From assembly GCF_000002595.2 (NCBI RefSeq), contig NC_057009.1:6403555-6467554 (forward strand): 64,000 bases of DNA, given 5' to 3'. Made by a program: the position numbers and the translations under genes. The DNA is from Chlamydomonas reinhardtii (lineage: Eukaryota > Chlorophyta > Chlorophyceae > Chlamydomonadales > Chlamydomonadaceae). The notes under the pieces were generated by a model. That model was not told the DNA's origin. It worked only from the letters and a program-made list of their open reading frames with translations, and searched no databases. This document shows, piece by piece, positions 57,041 to 64,000 of the stretch. Numbering within the stretch: the first letter of the stretch is position 1; every line of letters starts with the position of its first letter.

Positions 57041-60000
57041 ATGACATTGACTCGACGTGCCAGTGCAGCTGCGGCCGCAAATGGGGCCCAGGTCGCAGCG
57101 CCTGTGCAAACGCCGGCAATAGCAAGAGGCGGGCGTGCAGCTGCGTCCAAGGCGCGAGCAGCTGAGCCAGAGGTCGCTGTTGCCGCGGAAGAGCACGGCG
57201 ACGTCATGGCTGTGGACGCCACAGTAACTATAGCAGCGACAGTGAGCAAACGAGGGCACAGCTCCGCGTCGGCTGCAAAGCAGCAGCCGGCCGTGGCATT
57301 TGAGGAGCCCCAGCAACAAGAGCAGCCCGCGAAGCGGCCACGTGGCCGGCCGCGGAAGTCGGTGCCCGCGGAGCAGGGTGTGGTTGGGGCACCAGCGCTG
57401 ACGCCCGGCAATGCAAGCACCGAGCAGGAGGAGATCGATGAGCCTGCGGCCAAGCGCGCGAAGAAGGGAGGCCGGACGCCCAAGCCGGCCGTCGCCGCGG
57501 CCGCCGCCGCCGTGCTTGCAGGCGCCGAGGAGGTGCTGCGGCTCACGTCGCCCAGGCGCTCTCCGCTGGCCCCAGTTAAAGACTCGGCCCCGGCCGCCAC
57601 CTCCAGCGACAGCGCCAACGGCACGACCGATGCGCCCTCCACGGCCGCCAACGGAGCTCCCGGCGCCGGCCCGGCTGACGCCTCGCACCAGCTGCAGCCG
57701 CACGACAGCAGCACTGCCTCTGTAGCAGCCGGCATCGGCGCCACCGCGGCTGCCGCCACCATGCCGGCGACTGTGTCGCCGGTGCTGGTCGGTAGCCCCT
57801 CGCGAGCGACCGCGCGGCCTCTGCTAGCGTCGCAGCTGCTGCGCAGCCCGCCGGCCTCACCGCGCCGGCCGCTGGTAGCCACCGCCGCTGCGGCTGCGGC
57901 CGCTGCAGCGGCCAAGGCTGCTAGCCCCAAGCCAGCGCCGGCTGTAGCGGCCACCTCTGCAGCTGACCCGGCATCGACGGCAGCAGTGGCCGCACCTGCG
58001 GCAGACACCGTGGCAGCACCCACAGCCGGAACGACCCTGGAACAGACCGTCGCGCAGGTGCGGCGGCTGCTGCAGACCGGCGCCCTGGCCGGCACCCTGC
58101 TCAGTAGCGCCGCAGCGGCCGGCGCCGCGCCTGACTCCAACAGCGCCAGCGCCGCGACCGCACCTGCCGCGGGCACTGCCGGCAACGGCGCCAGCACCTC
58201 GGGCGCGGAGCCCGCCGGCCGTGCGGTGCAGTTCAAGGAGCTATGCGGCCTGGTGAACCAGTGCTGCACCTCGGGCCGTGGCACGGCCGTCTACATCAGC
58301 GGGCTCCCAGGTAGGGGCTCGACCGGCGTGCCAAGCGCGTGCCCCCGCTACGACACACGCTGCCGATTTACACTGCAGCAACGCCTGGCCTGCTGACCCG
58401 CAACACCTGTTTTCTTTTTCCCTTCTCTGACATCACCAGGCACGGGCAAGACCTACACCGTCACGCGGCTGCTGGCTGCGCTGCCCGCCCTGGGCGGCGC
58501 CGCCGCGACCTTCTGCGCCGCCACCGTCAACTGCATGACGCTTGACGACCCCGTGGCCCTCTGCAACCGCCTCAACGACGAGCTCAGCCGCGCAGCCGCT
58601 GGCGGCGGCGACGCGGCGTCTGCACCCGCCTCTTCGGCGCCAGCGCCGAGCGGCGGCGGCGCGGCGGCCGATGCGGCGGCGGCGTACGAGGCGCTGGTGT
58701 CGAGCCTGACACGGCTGAGCGTCGTGCGGTCCGGAGCAGTCGGTGCTGCCGGCAAGGTGCGCATCGCGATTTCTTGTTCTCTGTGTACACTTGTTGCGGA
58801 GCGCGCTGCCAGGCACTCGCGTGCCGTAACCCAACTCCCCATTGCGTGTGTTCGCACCGCTCCTGCAGGCGGCGGCGGCCAAGGGCAAGGGCGCCAAAGC
58901 GGGAACCAAGCGCGGTCGCGGCGGCAGTAAGGCCGCGGACGAGCCTGCGGAGGTGACTGCTGCTGGTGCTGCCGGCCCCCGGCGCCGTGTGTTCGTGGTG
59001 GTTCTGGATGAGGTGGACCGGCTGCTCCGGCGGCGTGACGGCGGCGAGGACCTGGCGCGCCTGTTCCAGCTGCCCTCCGCACCCGGTAAGAGCATCCATG
59101 CTTGCGTCACTATTGCTGTTGGCTGGAGAGTCCAGACAGCGGAGCCTTGTTTACTGGACTGTGCAATGCGCGGCGTCGCGGCTGGTCGTGCTTGTGTGCT
59201 CACGCCGCGCGGATACTTACGTTCCGCGGCTTGTTTGGTGTTTGGGCACGCGCGCGCAGGCGTGTCGCTGGTGCTGCTGGCGGTGGCTAACAGCCTGGAC
59301 CTCACGGAACGCATGATGCCGCTGCTGCGCTCGCGCGGCCTGGCGCCCCGCCACATGGTCTTCACCGCATACAGCCGGCCGCAGGTGCGCCGGGCTGCGG
59401 GCTTTGCGCCGCACCCGCACAGCTTGTGTTGCGAGCCAGTCAGGCTCTACTGCATGTGCGTGTTGCGCCCCGGTGCTCCGTACGTGTCGGCGTGTATGAG
59501 CACGTGAGCTTGCAGCGTTGCTCCGCGGCTGACCGGATGGGTTCTGCGGGATATGTTGCCCCCGCTGGGCCGCAGGTGTTGGCCATCCTGCAGGCGCAGC
59601 TGGGCGCGCACCCGGGTGGCCGGCGGCTGTTTGAGGACGGCGCGCTGGACATGGTGGCAAAGTCCGTCAGCAGCAGCAGCGGCGACCTGCGCCAGGCGCT
59701 CAAGGTGCGGGGTGTGGGCTGCCTGCCGAGGGGCGGAGCGCCGCTTGGGAAGGAGCGAGGGGCCTGGCTTGGGGGTCCAAACACACTATCGCCGTCCCTG
59801 CATCAGCACACTTGCGTCTCACCTCCCAGCCCGTGCTCATCTCGCGCCTCCCAACCCCCTGGGGACTATGGGGACCATTGTCGCGTGCCACTCCGTTGTC
59901 AAGCATCGACCACGCTCTCCTCCTCGCTCTATTGCATGGGGTTTGGTTTAGTTTGGGCTGGTATCTACAACCCCTCCCACTCGCCATCCCACGCCCCGCC

Positions 60001-61227
60001 CCTTCCTCCCCGCTCATGCGCAGGCCTGCCGCACCGCGCTGGACGTGCTGCTGGACCACAACCGCGCCAACCCCGCCAACCCGCGTCCCTCGGTAGGCAT
60101 CCGCGAGCTTCACACCGCGCTCCAGCGCATCAGCGCCGGCAGCGGCGCCTCCGCCGCGGTGGCCAAGATCAAGGGCCTGCCGCCGCAGCAGCAGCTGGTG
60201 CTGCTGGCACTAGCCACCGCAGTGGGCGCGCGCGCCGCCGCGGAGAGCGGCGGCGCAGCCGCCGTCGTTATCCCCGGCCCCGGCGGGGCCGGTGGCGCCT
60301 GCGGCGCCGGCGGCGGTGGCTTCCAGCCCGGCGGCGCGGTGTTCACGGGCTCCCGGGCCAAGTTCATGGACGCAGTGGCGTTCCGCGAGATCGGCAACCA
60401 GCAGCCGGGGCCGGCCGCGGGCGCCGCCAACCCGGGCGCCTGCTTCGGCGAGGCGCCGCAGCCCGCCGGGCCCACGCCCACCAAGGGCGGCAAGGGCGTC
60501 GGCGCCGGAGGCGGCGCCACGCCCTCCACAGCCGGCGGCCGCGTTCGCGGCGTGACGGGGCCGGGCGGCGCGACGCCGCCGTCCCGCACGCCCGCCAGCC
60601 GCTCCATTCTGGCGGGTGACGCGGGCCTGGCTCTGGCGCTGCCTGACGTGTACGCGGCCTACAGCGCCATGTGCCGCCAGCTGGACATCCCCGCCATGTC
60701 GGAGAGCGCGCTGCGCACGGACGCGCTGCCGGGGCTGGACTGCGACGGCCTGCTCAAAGTGCAGGTGCGCGGCGGGAAGGGGAGGAAAGGAAATGAAAGG
60801 AAATGAAAGGAAAGGAAAGGAAAGGAGCGGAGAGGAGAGGAGAGGAGAGGGGAGAGCGGGCGTATGGTGGGTTCCTGGGCATGGCCGCGCAGCCGACGGC
60901 TGCGGCATGCGGGGGAGAGCGGAAGGGGCGCTTGCATGCGCTGCGCACGGCGCAGGGCGCAGCACTTGGAATGATCAGTCTGGTCCCCTGCATTCCCGTC
61001 ATTACTCACCACACCGTCACCTCGCCGCCCCTGCGCAGGAGGGCCGCACGCCCGCCGCCACGCGCCTGACGTTGCGCACCATGGTGAAGGACGTGCAGGC
61101 GGCGCTGGCGGACAACGTCATGTTCAAGAGGCTGCTGGGCTCCAAGGCGCCGGCGCCGGGGGCCGGAGCGGTGGCAGCAGCGGGGGCGCCGGGCGCGGGT
61201 GTGCCAGGGCAGGCGGTGCGCGCGTGA
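57041..61227 (+). CDS. CDC6: CDC6 replication-licensing ATPase (AAA+)
   Basis: Exons: 57041-58310, 58440-58756, 58869-59085, 59260-59384, 59576-59704, 60024-60764, 61039-61227; in phase, about 995 aa. Walker A GLPGTGKT (about 421-428) spans the first intron, Walker B is VVVLDEVDRLL (Asp/Glu 576-577), sensor 1 is LLAVANSLDLTERMMPLL, then FTAYSRPQVLAILQAQL, and sensor 2 is SGDLRQALKACRTALDV. A C-terminal winged-helix region follows (PDVYAAYSAMCRQLDIP). No BAH or PHD domain precedes the ATPase, so CDC6 rather than ORC1. CDC6 loads the MCM helicase at origins. The N-terminal ~400 residues are Ala-rich, with a PRGRPRK AT-hook-like motif (about 101-107) and TSPRRSP, which fits CDK sites. It is about twice the usual CDC6 length because of Ala/Gly-rich inserts. 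TGTAA lies at 61646. Confidence 0.88.
59935..59977. repeat. Intronic short-repeat family, CDC6 copy
   Basis: TTTAGTTTGGGCTGGTAT then CTACAACCCC, in the intron between CDC6 exons 5 and 6, matching the copies at 13245-13290 and 14951-14995. Confidence 0.65.
60776..60858. repeat. All-purine mirror-like tract in CDC6 intron 6
   Basis: GGAAA/GGAAAT and GGAGA units give a run of almost only A and G, just after the exon 6 donor. Confidence 0.9.
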
Positions 61228-61268
61228 GCAGGGTGCTCTGGGTGCGCTGCGGTGAGGCAGGGGGCGTG

Positions 61269-61346
61269 GCGTGTGCCGCCAGGACAGTGCGTGTGTCGCC
61301 AGGACAGGGCGTGTGCCGCCAGGACAGGGCGTGTGCGGTCAGGACG
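61269..61346. repeat. 20-bp tandem repeat (x4) in CDC6 3' UTR
   Basis: GCGTGTGCCGCCAGGACAGG and close variants begin at 61269, 61289, 61309 and 61329. Confidence 0.93.
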
Positions 61347-61645
61347 TGACTCTGATGCGCAGGTGACGGCTGCAAGCGCGGATTGACAAAAACAAAAGGA
61401 CTAACATTTTAGGCAGAGCGGGGGTGGCCTGGGGGCAACAGCACCAAGATGAGTATGCAGGAGGCTGAGTGCAGTTGTAGCAGTGTTCGGCTGTCTCTTT
61501 CGGCGCCGTGCGTACTTGCGTAATGCTCGTCACCGCAGATATGGTGCAGGTTGTGTGCCAGGTTCAGCGGAGTGGGGCAAGGAGTGGGGCGGCATCACCG
61601 TTGGTCGCACAAAGCGATCATTGTGCCCACGGTTGTGACGCAAGT

Positions 61646-61650
61646 TGTAA
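61646..61650 (+). terminator. TGTAA poly(A) signal, CDC6
   Basis: TGTAA about 420 bases past the CDC6 stop. Confidence 0.55.
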
Positions 61651-63131
61651 GGAGCTGGAGTTTCACAGATTCTCCGCACCGCTCTGCGCAATGACAAATG
61701 GCAACACCCTGTCTGGGAGCGGGAGCAGGTGTGACGCACGGCAGGGGTGGGGCGTGGGGGCCGCAGTGTGAGCCCTGCGGTCATCTCTTTCCACCGCGCA
61801 CGCAACGTCGCAACCATACGGTATACACACTGACATTGCTGGGCTCTGAACGTCAATGGATAGCTGTGTGTACAACTGCACACTTCATAGCTCCTTGCGT
61901 GCTGAGTGAGCCAGTCTGAGCCTCCCTGACGGCCAGACCTCCCCTTGCGGACTCCTCGGCATTTGTCGTACGTAATCGATTTACCTTTTCCAAAGAGCAC
62001 CAAGCGTGCCATGGAAACTCCCCGTGATGTGCCTCGCTCCTTGCCTATCTATAGCGCCCTGAGGCGAAACCGCGCTTCGACGGCGCGCGTTACCGGCGCG
62101 TCGACACCAAGGTCGGCACCCCGCTGGCACGCAGGTGCATGAAAAGAGTGTACCCTAAAAAGTCCTTGGGCGCCTGAAAGTCGATGCAATACGCATCTGC
62201 GTTCAATCACGAAACGGCGTTAGTCTTGAATTGGGCAGTAATCGAAGCGAGGGCGCCGACCAATGCGGCAATGCGGCCGCGGATGAAGCGGCACTGAACG
62301 GCACCAACCCCAGTAACAGCCGGTGAGTGCACTGGTGACTACGCGCTGCCTTCACACAAGCACTCTTACATGCTTGATCAAAGCGCATAGACTGCCACTG
62401 GCAACACGGCAACTTGGCACGAGAATCAGGACGAATCAGATACTGCCCTAACTTACCTCTCTACCTTCCACACACACCAAGCTAGGAAACAATCCAAATA
62501 CCATAGGTAGTATACGTCGTGCGACCGCTGGCTATAACCCTGGCTCGGCGTTAGGGCGACAGAGAGCGCAATGCTGCAACAGGCTCGCTGAACCTGCTGA
62601 TGGGGAAAGGATGAAGTAGCGTAGCGCCCATAGCCAAGGTATGCATGCATAGTGCACTTGAGCTGCTTCGGCGCAGGTGGCACGCTGCTTCTCCTGCCTG
62701 CCACTTCCTCACAGTGTCCTCGTCGCATTTTGCCCGGTTAATGGTACATCCACATATACTGATCGTGTATATGTTACCTGACACAGGTATCGCGGTGTCT
62801 AGAGTTGGAATCCTCTTCGCTCCAATCAAGACTGGGCTCTAGGCCTAGTCGTGGTGCGCTGACGGGTTTTACGATGGCCCCTCGAAGTTCAAAGAATTGC
62901 ACGGCTAGCTCGGCGGACGTGGCCAGGCGGGCGCCGCGCTCGGTACCCCGCGTGGACGCGACAGCTGCGGGCACGTCCTGTCTCGCCCAGTCGCAGCTCG
63001 ACGGCCCCTCGGCACGGGAGCCGGTATTGAGAGGCGGCTGCGACGGCAGACGTGCTTTCCACAGCTGCCTAGGGCCTGGGAGCAGCTCCCAAGCCTCTTC
63101 GTCGGACCGTTGCTTTGCGGCTGACCGACAG

Positions 63132-63671
63132 ATGGAAGCCCAGCCTGGCGGGCGCGCGTGTGGGCAGCACGCGTGCCACCACCGGGGTCACGCCACCCCA
63201 ACTCGGTGTAGAACCCTTGCAGCTACCCTCAGCTCGCCCTCGCTCACTCGCCTCGCGCCGCTGCTGCTGCTGCTCCTCTTGTTAGCCGGGCCGGGGCCGT
63301 TACCTCTGCTGCAACCACCGGGGCCGCGGGCGGTTGCTGCCAAGGCCGTAGACAAGCTGAAGCTGGAGCTGCCGCTCGCATTCCTCAAGTCGGTCACGCC
63401 ACGGATAGGACACGTTGTTACGCGCTCAGGCGGCACCAGCAGCGGCAGCGGCGATATGGGCGCAGCAGAGGCCGGGGCCGGGCCGGACGGCAGCAATGGG
63501 CACGGCGGGCGAGTCATCCACAGCGACAGCAACGGCAGCCGCAGCGGCATGCCGGCGTACGAGGCGCAGGGGACGGCCGAGGAGCTGGTCGGGTGTCTCA
63601 ACTCGAACCAGCCCAACCACAATGGCACGTACTGGAGTGCGGCCATGGCGGACGAGCCGCCCTACCTCAAG
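63132..63671 (+). CDS. First exon of an unrecognised, probably membrane-anchored protein (3' end outside window)
   Basis: An open frame from ATG 63132 runs 180 codons to a good donor (CTCAAG|GTGGGG). Residues about 36-60 hold a long Leu run (LTRLAPLLLLLLLLAG) after a basic, His/Arg-rich N-terminus, which suggests a type II signal anchor. The rest is Ser/Gly-rich and ends with CLNSNQPNHNGTYWSAAM and an acidic, Pro-rich tail; NHNGTYW contains an N-glycosylation sequon. An anchor plus a luminal stem would fit a Golgi glycosyltransferase or similar enzyme, but no domain is visible and I do not assign one. No further exon is evident before 64000. Confidence 0.45.
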
Positions 63672-64000
63672 GTGGGGATGGGGGGTTGCAGAGGGATGGG
63701 TCGGGGGCGGGTGGGGCCTCAACCCAGTTCGTGCCACGCAAAGCCAAGGGTACCACTATCTGCGGTGCCTCCTAACCTTGATGTCTGCCCGGCTCATGTG
63801 AGCCAAGTTGCGCCACACTCAGCCAAGCCCGGTCTTCGCCGCTATGCTGCCAGCCACGCCGCCTGTCGTCGTTCCGTCCGGCTTGCCCTCCAGAGACGCC
63901 TGCCAGGCCCCTCACCTTCGCGCCTGCACCAGCAACCCACACCGCACGTCTGCGCAGTCCTCTGGTGCCCCACACACCACATCACACGCCGCACCGCTCC

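Larger units (their letters stand above)
61228..63131. other. Intergenic region after CDC6
   Basis: CDC6 3' UTR with four 20-bp repeats (61269-61346) and TGTAA at 61646-61650. The rest, to about 63100, has no recognisable gene. Confidence 0.45.

Noticed and set aside
56935-58284. A 449-codon minus-strand frame opposite CDC6 exon 1
   Set aside because: Ala/Ser-rich shadow frame with no family motif; CDC6 on the plus strand is continuous with Walker A.
57041-61227. ORC1 instead of CDC6
   Set aside because: No BAH or PHD region before the ATPase; the short linker from the disordered tail to Walker A and the C-terminal region fit CDC6 better.

Overview
This window looks like nuclear DNA of a volvocine green alga (the Chlamydomonas/Volvox clade). 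The evidence is GC-rich sequence, genes cut into many short exons by short GT-AG introns full of (CA)n, (GT)n and poly-C/poly-G tracts, a pherophorin-type hydroxyproline-rich glycoprotein, an organellar OPR-like repeat protein, and TGTAA polyadenylation signals downstream of several stop codons. I could not tell which species. All gene models were built by eye from splice consensus, reading-phase continuity and recognisable protein families. Every internal exon junction given below closes in phase, with one exception: a 130-bp tandem duplication that breaks the pherophorin frame.

Layout. (1) 1-5936 (+): the 3' part of a very long pherophorin, with a 141-bp minisatellite coding the Pro-rich shaft. 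(2) 5937-10344: a gene-poor, repeat-rich stretch. (3) 10716-16999 (-): a 13-exon polyamine-type (LAT/PUT) APC transporter, head to head with (4) 17555-20410 (+): a plastid-type DUF2358 protein. (5) 21206-24587 (-): a PUS1/TruA tRNA pseudouridine synthase, head to head with (6) 24809-28503 (+): a secretory cyclophilin of the CYP23 type carrying two equal-length tandem copies of one exon. (7) 29769-31353 (-): the PP1 catalytic subunit. (8) 32759-36521 (-): an OPR/FASTK-like repeat protein, head to head with (9) 37751-43233 (+): a PNUTS-like PP1 regulator (TFIIS-N domain, RVxF-type motif, CCCH finger). (10) 44277-47690 (+): an SnRK2 kinase with NRD in place of HRD. (11) 49241-53093 (+): a diverged selenium-binding-protein-like gene with a MITE-like element in an intron. 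(12) 53094-55340: intergenic DNA with a 249-bp non-autonomous hAT-like element that has an 8-bp target duplication. (13) 55341-56470 (-): a UBE2E-like E2 enzyme, head to head with (14) 57041-61227 (+): CDC6. (15) 63132 onward (+): the first exon of an unrecognised, probably membrane-anchored protein that runs off the window.

The genes are mostly unrelated housekeeping functions. The one clear functional pairing is the PP1 catalytic gene and a gene with PNUTS architecture, about 6.4 kb apart with one gene between them. The observations most worth following are the duplicated CYP23 exon (mutually exclusive exons, or one live and one dead copy), the PP1/PNUTS neighbourhood, the frame-breaking 130-bp duplication in the pherophorin, an intronic short-repeat family seen in at least three genes, and the hAT-like MITE. 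I found no CRISPR array, rRNA gene, convincing tRNA gene or retrovirus-like element.
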